Source: Candidatus Omnitrophota bacterium
GTDB taxonomy: Bacteria > Omnitrophota > Gorgyraeia > Gygaellales > Profunditerraquicolaceae
NCBI GenBank assembly: GCA_026416665.1
Contig: JAOAET010000018.1
Coordinates: 1 to 41,999 of the forward strand
DNA: 41,999 nt
Reading direction: 5' to 3'
A program made the position numbers and the translations under genes. Below the pieces are notes generated by a model. That model saw only the letters and a program-made list of their open reading frames with translations, did no database searches and had not been told where the DNA came from. Shown piece by piece: positions 10,169 to 18,991 of the stretch (position 1 is the stretch's first letter; the number at the start of each line of letters is the position of its first letter).

Positions 10169-10368
10169 AGGATTTTAATATTCTAATAGGAGAAATTTAG
10201 CTTGGCAAGTTTATTTTTTTATGAGGTAAATAATTTTATTAATTTGCTTTTTCATTTAATATGCAATGGTAGGATAAAAATAGAGTATTATCCAACTTAT
10301 AAAAGCAAAAACTACTTTTTGCGGTTTCATAAGATTAACTACAAGAACCGTTATGTTTTATAGTCATA

Positions 10369-10418
10369 GTTATTGTTATTGTTATTGTTATTTGTTATTG
10401 TTATTTGTTATTGTTATC
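10369..10418. repeat. Hexanucleotide microsatellite (GTTATT)n with two single-T interruptions
   Basis: GTTATT x4, T, GTTATT x2, T, GTTATT, GTTATC; overlaps the stop codon of the prepilin-like gene. Confidence 0.95.
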
Positions 10419-11270
10419 TTTATCAGATTGCGAGGCCGTGTCTTTATACTCACTGCACTTTCTGTCACAATCTATTTTAAAACTTACTGGCAATCTGTAT
10501 CTCCTAAATATCTGGTAACATGTATTTTTACAAGCTGTTTCATCATTAATAGTTGTTGCACCAGTCGGTTGTTGCAAGCTAGTTCCTATTTCAGTACTTC
10601 GTGTAGGGTTTAGTGTAGTACTTTGTGATTGTTTTTTATTGGAATTTCCTTCTGTTGGTTGTGTTGATTTTATTTTTATAGTATATCCTGTCGGGATTAT
10701 ACCCTGAGCCTGCTTTTCTTGAGTAGTACCAACAAAACGTTTATGCCTAAAATCAAATGCAAGACTGTTGTCTTCACAGTCATAAACTAAGATAGTATCT
10801 GGAGATAACCTCTGGTAATCTGTATAACTCATATTCTTAAGTCCCTCATTTAGACAATAAGAGCGCCCCCCTGTAGAAGGAGGTGTCTTGTCTTTGGGAC
10901 AAGTCATTAGGGCCAAGTTACCATTTACCAAATCGTTAATGGAAAGCTGGGCATAGGCTAAACCTCGCTCTTTTATTGCAGTAATACGATACAGAAGTTG
11001 TTTCTTCCAACCATCCTTACCCGCAAATACAATAGCAAACCCTTTCTGCCAATAAGATGGCGGAACCTCACTTATCACTGCAGGCACAACTCCTCTTTCT
11101 TGAATATAAATATCTAAACCTGCTTTTATTGCTTCTAGATTAGTTTGGCAGGTTCTGGCTGCTGCATCTTCCATAATATTTGAAATAAATGGTATAGCTA
11201 TAGTGGCAAGAATACCAATAATAACTACGGTAATAAGTATTTCAACCATTGTAAATCCCTTTTTATACAT
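10401..11270 (-). CDS. Prepilin-type N-terminal cleavage/methylation domain protein (type IV pilin/type II secretion pseudopilin-like)
   Basis: MYKKGFTMVEILITVVIIGILATIAIPFISNIMEDAAARTCQTNLEAIKAGLDIYIQERG; RBS AAGGAGGT upstream of this Met (ORF track starts earlier at 11342). Confidence 0.9.
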   Translation of the reverse strand: MYKKGFTMVEILITVVIIGILATIAIPFISNIMEDAAARTCQTNLEAIKAGLDIYIQERGVVPAVISEVPPSYWQKGFAIVFAGKDGWKKQLLYRITAIKERGLAYAQLSINDLVNGNLALMTCPKDKTPPSTGGRSYCLNEGLKNMSYTDYQRLSPDTILVYDCEDNSLAFDFRHKRFVGTTQEKQAQGIIPTGYTIKIKSTQPTEGNSNKKQSQSTTLNPTRSTEIGTSLQQPTGATTINDETACKNTCYQIFRRYRLPVSFKIDCDRKCSEYKDTASQSDKDNNNK

Positions 11271-11446
11271 TTTTACCTCCTTGTTATTCTTAAGTTCAAG
11301 TATAAGTAATTCTATCATATTTTTAAAAGTCTTGTATAGCAAAAAAGTAATTTGTAATTTTATTTTCCTTATGCTATAGTAAAATTAGCTTAGGTTTTGG
11401 TGGCTATAAATTTGTTTACTTTGAATAAAATTTCTTAGAGATATAA

Positions 11447-11854
11447 ATGCAGAATAGAATTGCTCACTCTCCGCCGAGAAAAATTATCTGGCAGGATGCG
11501 CAAACAAGCATTTTTTATGCAATAGTAAGTCTTTTAGTTTTTCCAATAGGACTGGTCTGTATTTATTTATTAAATATTACTTGGGAAAAAGTTTTACTCT
11601 TCAGTTTAACAGCTATCTCTATATGGACAGCTTTAAAGGCATTACTCTATGCTTTAAATTCTTTTCTAAGAACAAAAGAATTTACGCATAATTTCCGTTA
11701 TGGAATAAAAGCAACTTTTGGCTTTCTCTTGGGTTTGGTTAGCTTATTTTTAGATTTCTTCTATCTTTATTATTGGATATATCCAGCATCTGATTATGAA
11801 ATAAAAAACATTATTGAAAGTTTACTTAAAGCCATTTCCAAAATACCTGGGTAA
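11447..11854 (+). CDS. Small membrane protein of unknown function (about 4 predicted TM segments)
   Basis: Intact 135-aa ORF with strongly hydrophobic segments, no longer ORF on the opposite strand until its 3' end; convergent with the methyltransferase gene. Confidence 0.6.
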   Translation: MQNRIAHSPPRKIIWQDAQTSIFYAIVSLLVFPIGLVCIYLLNITWEKVLLFSLTAISIWTALKALLYALNSFLRTKEFTHNFRYGIKATFGFLLGLVSLFLDFFYLYYWIYPASDYEIKNIIESLLKAISKIPG

Positions 11855-12635
11855 GTTGCGTAGTATACTTAAAACTAATTTCAAACTTATCTGAGACAAT
11901 TGGCGTAAAGATATATGGCCAGTTGTAACAACCCACTGTTCCAACTACAACTTTATTGTTATGAAATATCTCCATCCCTAAGGCAAGAATACCTTTTTTT
12001 AGTTTTACCTTTCCGTAAAAAGTATAGTCTCTTTTACCTCTTTTAAATATCCATTGGGCCAATATCTTAGGATGGCGAAATTCAAAATACGGAAAAAGGT
12101 CAGAGACTAAAACTCCTTCCAATAGTTTAATCCTTTCTTCAGTAAGGGTTGGGTCTTTTAATTGTTTAAAACCCATCTCTTCAAATAATAGACTACCTGC
12201 ATTGGGAATCACCAATGTTGGTTTAAACTTAATTCGTTCAAGCGAAAGCAGGTTCTCATCAAGCAAAAGGGCACCATAAAGTTCTTGAAAGAGAAAATCA
12301 ATTTTTTCTTTTGGATGAAAATGCTCAATGTGTTCTTCAACAACCTCTACGCGTCTATTGTGTTTAAATTTCTCTCGCAATAATCGACAACATAAAGCAT
12401 TCTCTTCCACCGCATAAACTTTTTGTGCACCCAAATGTAATAGAAACTCAGTGAATTCGCCTAAACCTGCACCTGCCTCTACTCCTACTCTACCACTGAT
12501 TGCCTTCTTTTGAGAAATAAGTAGACGTTTTAATGCCTTTGTTCTTCTATAATCGTCATAAATACCAATAAAAGCAAGGAAGTCTTCTACCTGACGCAGT
12601 TGTTCACGTTCTATTTCATTTATTACTTCAAGCAT
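11826..12635 (-). CDS. Class I SAM-dependent methyltransferase with PRMT-like motifs
   Basis: Motif I VGVEAGAGLGEFTEFLLHLGAQKVYAVEEN; double-E-like ELYGALLLDE; IPNAGSLLFEEMG; C-terminal barrel motif YNWPYIFTPI. Confidence 0.8.
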   Translation of the reverse strand: MLEVINEIEREQLRQVEDFLAFIGIYDDYRRTKALKRLLISQKKAISGRVGVEAGAGLGEFTEFLLHLGAQKVYAVEENALCCRLLREKFKHNRRVEVVEEHIEHFHPKEKIDFLFQELYGALLLDENLLSLERIKFKPTLVIPNAGSLLFEEMGFKQLKDPTLTEERIKLLEGVLVSDLFPYFEFRHPKILAQWIFKRGKRDYTFYGKVKLKKGILALGMEIFHNNKVVVGTVGCYNWPYIFTPIVSDKFEISFKYTTQLTQVFWKWL

Positions 12636-13426
12636 ACTACTGGCTCGTTGATTACTTCCAGCATAAGACGATGAATTTTTTTATTAGAAGCAACTATAAA
12701 TGCCTTGTCAATGACTTTGATAGGTTCACCGTTTCTTCCGGTAACTTTTCCCCCTGCTTCTTCTACAATCAATTTGCCTGCAGCATAATCCCAACTAGAA
12801 AGTTCAAACTCCCAGAAACCTGCTGCCCTGCCACAGCCAACATAGCATAAATCTAAAGCTGCTGCACCCAACCTTCTTATTCCTAAGATGTTGCGTTTAA
12901 AGAATTTCTTTATACGCTCAAGAGTTTCAACCATCTCTTTGCCACGGTCATAATAAAAACCAGTTATCAACATCGCTTTTTTTAATGTTCGCACGTTATT
13001 TACGGTAATACGTCTCCCATTTAAATATGCACCCTTCGCCTTCTCAGCCCAAAAAAGTTCATCATGCACCACATCATATACTGCACCTAAGATAATTTCC
13101 TCTTTATACTTCAAAGCAACTGAAGCACAAAAAATGGGAATTCCACAAGCAAAATTATTTGTTCCATCCAGTGGGTCAATAATCCAAGTATAAGGCGAGT
13201 CTGTGTTCGGATATAAATTTTCTTCTGCCAAGATATTGTGTCCGGGAAAGTTCTTTTTAATAACTTTTACCGCTTCTTTTTCTGCCTTTGTATCTGCTAC
13301 TGTCAAAAGATTATAAGATACACCTTTTGTTCGGATAGCAAAATCTTTTCTAAAATAACGCTTATGAACCAATCCTGCAGCATAAGATGCTTGTTTACAA
13401 ACACTAAGGTATCTTGAGGTTGCCAT
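12623..13426 (-). CDS. suhB: Inositol monophosphatase family protein
   Basis: ILAEEN..., WIIDPLDGTNNFACGIPIFCASVAL, GAVYDVVHDELFWAEKAKGAYLNG, SSWDYAAGKLIVEEAGGKVT are IMPase motifs. Confidence 0.93.
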   Translation of the reverse strand: MATSRYLSVCKQASYAAGLVHKRYFRKDFAIRTKGVSYNLLTVADTKAEKEAVKVIKKNFPGHNILAEENLYPNTDSPYTWIIDPLDGTNNFACGIPIFCASVALKYKEEIILGAVYDVVHDELFWAEKAKGAYLNGRRITVNNVRTLKKAMLITGFYYDRGKEMVETLERIKKFFKRNILGIRRLGAAALDLCYVGCGRAAGFWEFELSSWDYAAGKLIVEEAGGKVTGRNGEPIKVIDKAFIVASNKKIHRLMLEVINEPVVCLK

Positions 13427-13436
13427 TTTTTAGATA

Positions 13437-14054
13437 TTAAAGAGGTCTTGCCAGTTTCAAAGCAATACTGGCTACATGCTTACCCTGAAAACGTGCCGCG
13501 GATAATTCTATTTCGCTGGGCAGACGTTCTCCCTTTTCACCAACAATAGTAGAGGCGCCATAAGGAGAACAACCAGTCACTTCTGTAGTAGTTGTCTGTG
13601 GTTGAAAAGAATAAGGCAGTCCCACAATTATCATTCCGTGATGCAAAAGTGTAATATGAAAACTCAAAATTGTAGACTCTTGGCCACCATGCTGGGTGCT
13701 TGAACTGGTAAAAACACTACCTGGTTTTCCTACAAGGGCTCCTCGCAACCACAACCGTCCCGTAGCATCTAAAAACTGTTTCATTTGTGCAGCCATATTA
13801 CCAAAACGAGTAGGCGTGCCAAAAATGACTGCCTGTGCTTCTTGTAACTCGTCTACTGTACAAATAGGGATATGGGCAAACAACTTCTGTGCCTCATAGG
13901 CTCCCATCTTTTTTATAACTTCTTCTGGCAAAGTCTCAGGCACCCTACGTAACACCGGCTCAGCATCAGGGACCTGTCTTACTCCTTCTGCGACTGCTTC
14001 GGCTAGACGATAGATATGTCCATAAAGTGAATAGAAAACTATGTATATCTTCAT
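13437..14054 (-). CDS. wrbA: NAD(P)H:quinone oxidoreductase, WrbA-type flavoprotein
   Basis: IVFYSLYGHIYRLAEAVAEGV, GTPTRFGNMAAQMKQFLDATGRLW, FTSSSTQHGGQESTILSFHITLLHHGMIIVGLPY, ASTI. Confidence 0.95.
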   Translation of the reverse strand: MKIYIVFYSLYGHIYRLAEAVAEGVRQVPDAEPVLRRVPETLPEEVIKKMGAYEAQKLFAHIPICTVDELQEAQAVIFGTPTRFGNMAAQMKQFLDATGRLWLRGALVGKPGSVFTSSSTQHGGQESTILSFHITLLHHGMIIVGLPYSFQPQTTTTEVTGCSPYGASTIVGEKGERLPSEIELSAARFQGKHVASIALKLARPL

Positions 14055-14236
14055 AACTAACCTCCCTCTGTAAAAATAGTATTCTTTCTACTTATAAAAT
14101 CATATTATTTCCATTTTAATTAATAATTAATTAAGAAATATTATAATAAACAACTTCTACGACACATTATAAACAAAAAAATATCTTTACTCAATAACTA
14201 TCTAAAATTTTGTAAACAAAAAATTAGAAAATATAC

Positions 14237-15058
14237 CTAAAATTTATAACAGGTTTTGATCTGGAAGAAATCTCCTTTGGTAAGATTCTTAGCGTATACA
14301 TCTGAAAGCCAAGTGACTGTGATACCTATAGGTGGAATACGAAAATAAATGTCAAACCCTGCAGAGACAGATTCTCTTTTGGTATTTGCTATATTCTTTG
14401 ATTCTTTCTTCTGTGGTTCAGAAATCATCCAGTTCAATGAAGGACCGACTTTTAATCTCTCAGTTATTGCAAAACCCAATAGTCCTTGTAGATGCCACTC
14501 ATTACCTGGACGGATACCTGTACTTTGATTCTCCAAGCGTATAAAGTAGCGGAAACTGGCATCAATACTAAAACGACCCAGCCCCTTATAAATAAAAATA
14601 GTTGGTCTAATATCATATTGATTTGTTCCGACGTTGATGGCCTTTGCACTTTCGTATTCTCCTGTAGGAAGTTTTACAAATATAGAAGGCAAAATATCAA
14701 TTTTTTTTGTTGGTAAGAAACGCCCTGCCCCTATAATAATATCTCCAACTGCGCTTGCCTTTTGGTCAAAGAAACCACAAGTAACTTTTGTAATGGGTAA
14801 CACAATAGTAAACATTGCATCGGTAGTATAGTAACAAATACGAAAAATCTGCTCAATTTTTTTATAGTCGTAGTCAGAATAAAGCGTATCTGCATTGGCA
14901 TCAGTTCTTTTATCGGCATAGTAATATGAGGTATAAGTAAGAAAATACAACCCCTTGCCAGCTCGAACACCATCATAAAAATTTACTGCCCAAACCAGCG
15001 AAAAATTACTCACGATAATTGCAAATAAAAATATTAATACAACTAATTTCTGCTTCAT
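14237..15058 (-). CDS. Predicted outer-membrane protein of the MetA-pathway-of-phenol-degradation (COG4313-like) type
   Basis: Signal peptide MKQKLVVLIFLFAIIVSNFSLVWA; alternating beta-strand pattern ending in Phe (IKTCYKF). Confidence 0.6.
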   Translation of the reverse strand: MKQKLVVLIFLFAIIVSNFSLVWAVNFYDGVRAGKGLYFLTYTSYYYADKRTDANADTLYSDYDYKKIEQIFRICYYTTDAMFTIVLPITKVTCGFFDQKASAVGDIIIGAGRFLPTKKIDILPSIFVKLPTGEYESAKAINVGTNQYDIRPTIFIYKGLGRFSIDASFRYFIRLENQSTGIRPGNEWHLQGLLGFAITERLKVGPSLNWMISEPQKKESKNIANTKRESVSAGFDIYFRIPPIGITVTWLSDVYAKNLTKGDFFQIKTCYKF

Positions 15059-15158
15059 TGTTTTTTCTCCTTATTTTTATTTGAACCTTTTAATTTTTCT
15101 TTTTTATCTATCTTTTTTCTGTCTTTTTATGTACTTCGCAGTTACTTTATTATTTGTT

Positions 15159-16292
15159 TTATAAGATTTGTGCCTCCTTCCTCAAAATATTAATCGGTCT
15201 ATTTGAAAAATTAGTCAAAAAAGATGCCTTCAAAAGGCCTTCTTTCCATTCACCTTTTGGTGTGGAATCCCAAACAATACCTCCGCCTACTCCCATTTCG
15301 GCGTAATTTTCCTTTCTTAAGATTGTGCGAATAGGAATATTAAAATAAATGTTTCGTTTTGGACTAATATAACCCAAAGCACCCGTATAAATCCGACGTG
15401 GCTCATCCTCTATTTGCTGAATAATTTGCATAGCCCGAATTTTAGGTGCACCTGTAACTGAGCCAGAAGGAAATAGGGCTTTCAATAAATCATATATAGA
15501 AATATCTTTTTCTACCTTAGCAGTCACAGTAGAAGTCATCTGAAAAAGCGTAGTGTAATCAGTAACAGTAAAAAGGTATGGCACCCGTACACACCAACCA
15601 ATTCTGCCCAAATCATTCCGTAAAAGGTCAGTTATCATCAAATTCTCTGCTTTATTTTTCTCATCATTTTGAAATAAGAGTCGTTGTCTTCTATCTTCAG
15701 CTGGTGTTTTCCCGCGAGGCCAAGTTCCTTTCATTGGCTCTGTTAGAACATTTTTACCTATTTTTTTTATAAACCTTTCTGGCGAAAGTGAAATTATATC
15801 AAAATCGCCAGTAGAAACAAACGCAGAATACGGCACAGGCTGCAGACAAAGTAACTTCTGAAACAGTGCAAAAGAACTACCCTGTAACTTGAAATGAAAC
15901 TTTATACAGTAAGTAATCTGATACACCTGTCCTTCGGCAATAAAATCTCTTATGGTATGGATATTTTTTTGATATTTTTTGAAAGAAATGGGCAGATAAA
16001 AATCTCTAACCACACAATCTCTGTTTCGGGAAAAATATGGCCACGTTCCAGCAGGTCTATTATAAACTCCTAACATAAGAAGCGGAAAATCGGGCTTTGG
16101 TTTATTAAAACGTTCTTCAAAGTGATAACCAAGCTCGTAAGAAAAAAAACCTGCAATCCACTTGTTACACCTTAATTGTTGTTCCAAAACATTAAAGGCC
16201 GAAGTAACCTGCTCGTATTTGTAGCAACAAATAATTTTTTCTGGTTGCTCAAAATATAAAGGCCTGCCTTCAAAATTAGTAAATACTTGCAT
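15159..16292 (-). CDS. pabB: Aminodeoxychorismate synthase component I (chorismate-binding family)
   Basis: LSPERFIKK, TEPMKGTWPRGKTPAEDRRQ, ENLMITDLLRNDLGRI, LFPSGSVTGAPKIRAMQII, RRIYTGALGYISP. Confidence 0.92.
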   Translation of the reverse strand: MQVFTNFEGRPLYFEQPEKIICCYKYEQVTSAFNVLEQQLRCNKWIAGFFSYELGYHFEERFNKPKPDFPLLMLGVYNRPAGTWPYFSRNRDCVVRDFYLPISFKKYQKNIHTIRDFIAEGQVYQITYCIKFHFKLQGSSFALFQKLLCLQPVPYSAFVSTGDFDIISLSPERFIKKIGKNVLTEPMKGTWPRGKTPAEDRRQRLLFQNDEKNKAENLMITDLLRNDLGRIGWCVRVPYLFTVTDYTTLFQMTSTVTAKVEKDISIYDLLKALFPSGSVTGAPKIRAMQIIQQIEDEPRRIYTGALGYISPKRNIYFNIPIRTILRKENYAEMGVGGGIVWDSTPKGEWKEGLLKASFLTNFSNRPINILRKEAQIL

Positions 16293-16310
16293 TTTTACGG
16301 ATGCAGGCCT
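16260..16310 (-). promoter_or_regulatory. Perfect 8-bp inverted repeat enclosing the pabB start codon
   Basis: Plus strand aggcctgc (16260-16267) and gcaggcct (16303-16310) are perfect reverse complements bracketing the ATG at 16290-16292; adjacent hairpin at 16315-16336. Confidence 0.4.
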
Positions 16311-16424
16311 GGGTGCCCTTTTCTAGATAAAAGGGCTAAAAGTTCATAACCTGTAAGGATTAAAAAACGATTCTAAGAGTGGTTAACTTGAATTTTGAAC
16401 AGTTTATTTTGTAAATTAAAGTAT

Positions 16425-18773
16425 TTACCACCGCCATATCCAATCTTTAATCTCTGGTAAATCATCACCTGTTTTTCGTATATACTGCTTATGTTCTAAC
16501 AACTTATCCCTTACCATCTGTTTAATATAGCCGCCACGTGCACCTATAGACGCAACTCGATCAACCACATCACTTACCAGATGAAAGCGGTCAATACGGT
16601 TTAAAACAGTCATATCAAAAGGTGTGGTAGTAGTTCCTTCTTCAATATAACCGCGCACATGTAAATTGTCGTGATTAGTACGACGATAAGTTAAACGATG
16701 TATCAACCAAGGATAACCGTGAAACGCAAAAATTATAGGTTTATTAGTAGTAAAGAGCGCGTCGAATTCTTTATCACTTAAACCGTGGGGATGCTCGGAA
16801 GGTGGCTGTAGCGCCATTAAATCAACAACATTAATTACCCGAATTTTAAGTTTTGGTAAATACCTGCGCAAAATATCTACTGCAGCCAATGTCTCCATTG
16901 TCGGTACATCACCACAACAAGCCATCACAACATCCGGCTCATAGCCACGGTCATTACTTGCCCATTCCCAGATTCCCACCCCGGAAGTGCAGTGTTTTAT
17001 TGCCTGGGGCATTTTGAGATACTGTAGACCCGGATGTTTACCAGCAATAATCAAATTTATGTAATTACGACTACGTAAGCAATGGTCTGCAACTGAAAGT
17101 AGGGTATTAGTGTCTGGTGGTAAATATACGCGAATAATCTCTGCTTTCTTGTTGACCACATGGTCAATAAAACCAGGGTCTTGATGCGAAAAACCGTTGT
17201 GGTCCTGACGCCAGACATGGGAAGTTAAAAGATAATTTAATGAGGCAATAGGTTTTCTCCAAGGAATGGTTCTACTGACTTTCAACCACTTAGCATGTTG
17301 ATTAAACATAGAATCCACAATATGAATAAATGCTTCATAACAGGAGAAAAAACCGTGTCTGCCAGTTAAAAGATACCCCTCTAACCATCCTTGACAAAGA
17401 TGTTCACTAAGCACTTCCATTAACCGACCGTCTTCACTTAGATGGTCGTCATTCTTAAAACGCTGGGCAAGCCAAGTTCGGTTAGTAGCATCAAGCACCG
17501 CTTCTAGACGATTAGAGTTGTTCTCATCAGGACTAAACAAACGGAAGTTACGTTCTTTCTCGTTTAAACGCACCACATCGCGTAAAAATTGCCCTAAAAT
17601 CCTCGTCTGCTCAGCACGCACAGTAGCTGGTTTTTCAAAATCAACGGCATATAAACGGAAATCAGGAAGTTTTAAATCCTTAAGTAACAATCCGCCATTG
17701 GCATGTGGATTTGCACTCATTCGTCTTGTGCCCTCAGGTGCAATTGCTGCTATATGTTGTTTTAATCTGCCGTTTTCATCAAAAAGTTCCTGCGGGCGAT
17801 AACTTTTCAACCAACGTTCCAATACCTTAATATGGCAAGGTTTCTCAAATAATTCCGACAAAGGAACCTGATGTGAACGCCAAGAACCTTCGGTTTGTTT
17901 TCCATCTATTTTCTTAGGACAAGTCCAACCCTTAGGAGTAATCAGAATCAACATTGGCCACTGTGGACGCTGTGGATTTCTTTGTCTTAACGCCCTATTC
18001 TTTATGCGTCTTATTTCTTCAACAATAACATCAAGGGTCTGTGCCATTTTCTTATGCATCTTAAAAGGCTGAGAACCCTCAACCACGTATGGTTTATACC
18101 CGTATCCTTGGAATAAATCTATCAGCTCTTTCCGACTAATACGTGCCAGGATAGTAGGATTAGCTATTTTATAACCATTAAGGTGCAGAATCGGCAAAAC
18201 TACTCCATCTGTCTTCGGATTAAGAAACTTATTAGAATGCCAACTAGTAGCAAGTGGACCTGTTTCAGCCTCACCATCACCAACCACACAGGCAACAATA
18301 AGGTCAGGATTATCAAACGCTGCACCAAAGGAATGGGCAAGACAATACCCCAGCTCTCCACCCTCATGAATTGAACCAGGTAATTCTGGTGCAACGTGGC
18401 TAGGTATGCCTCCTGGGAAAGAAAATTGTTTAAAGAGTTTACGTAGACCCTCTTCATCTTGTGTAATATCAGGATAAAATTGGGTGTAGGTGCCTTCTAA
18501 ATACGCCTGAGCAGCAATTGCTGGACCACCGTGGCCTGGACCAATTACATAAATCATATTGAGATTGAATTTTTTAATAATCCGATTTAAGTGTACATAG
18601 ATGAAATTAAGTCCAGGGGTTGTTCCCCAGTGTCCTAACAAACGCAATTTGATGTGTTCTTTTTTAAGTGGCTTTTTAAGAAGCGGATTATCCAATAAAT
18701 AAATCTGTCCGACGGATAGATAATTGGCTGCCCGCCAATAGGCATCAATAAGACGTATTTCGCTATTGGTCAT
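16425..18773 (-). CDS. xfp: Xylulose-5-phosphate/fructose-6-phosphate phosphoketolase
   Basis: [98 protein letters not shown]. Confidence 0.97.
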   Translation of the reverse strand: MTNSEIRLIDAYWRAANYLSVGQIYLLDNPLLKKPLKKEHIKLRLLGHWGTTPGLNFIYVHLNRIIKKFNLNMIYVIGPGHGGPAIAAQAYLEGTYTQFYPDITQDEEGLRKLFKQFSFPGGIPSHVAPELPGSIHEGGELGYCLAHSFGAAFDNPDLIVACVVGDGEAETGPLATSWHSNKFLNPKTDGVVLPILHLNGYKIANPTILARISRKELIDLFQGYGYKPYVVEGSQPFKMHKKMAQTLDVIVEEIRRIKNRALRQRNPQRPQWPMLILITPKGWTCPKKIDGKQTEGSWRSHQVPLSELFEKPCHIKVLERWLKSYRPQELFDENGRLKQHIAAIAPEGTRRMSANPHANGGLLLKDLKLPDFRLYAVDFEKPATVRAEQTRILGQFLRDVVRLNEKERNFRLFSPDENNSNRLEAVLDATNRTWLAQRFKNDDHLSEDGRLMEVLSEHLCQGWLEGYLLTGRHGFFSCYEAFIHIVDSMFNQHAKWLKVSRTIPWRKPIASLNYLLTSHVWRQDHNGFSHQDPGFIDHVVNKKAEIIRVYLPPDTNTLLSVADHCLRSRNYINLIIAGKHPGLQYLKMPQAIKHCTSGVGIWEWASNDRGYEPDVVMACCGDVPTMETLAAVDILRRYLPKLKIRVINVVDLMALQPPSEHPHGLSDKEFDALFTTNKPIIFAFHGYPWLIHRLTYRRTNHDNLHVRGYIEEGTTTTPFDMTVLNRIDRFHLVSDVVDRVASIGARGGYIKQMVRDKLLEHKQYIRKTGDDLPEIKDWIWRW

Positions 18774-18991
18774 AATTTTCCTCCTTGTGAAACAAGTATT
18801 TTTATTTTATCACGATACTGGCCTGATAAGAAATAAAATTTACTAGTATCAAAAATGATTACAGAAAATAACCTATATATTGAAAATAAATTACCTATAA
18901 CAGGTAACTTAATCTCTCTATAACTGGTTAAGTCTGTATTGCTTACTTTATAAATAAATTTCACCGAAACGGATTGTGTATTTAAAAAGAA

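Noticed and set aside
10353-10613. 86-aa plus-strand ORF rich in Tyr/Cys
   Set aside because: Translation of the hexamer microsatellite opposite the prepilin-like gene.
18770-18964. 64-aa minus-strand ORF upstream of xfp
   Set aside because: No family resemblance; occupies an intergenic region with regulatory-looking repeats.
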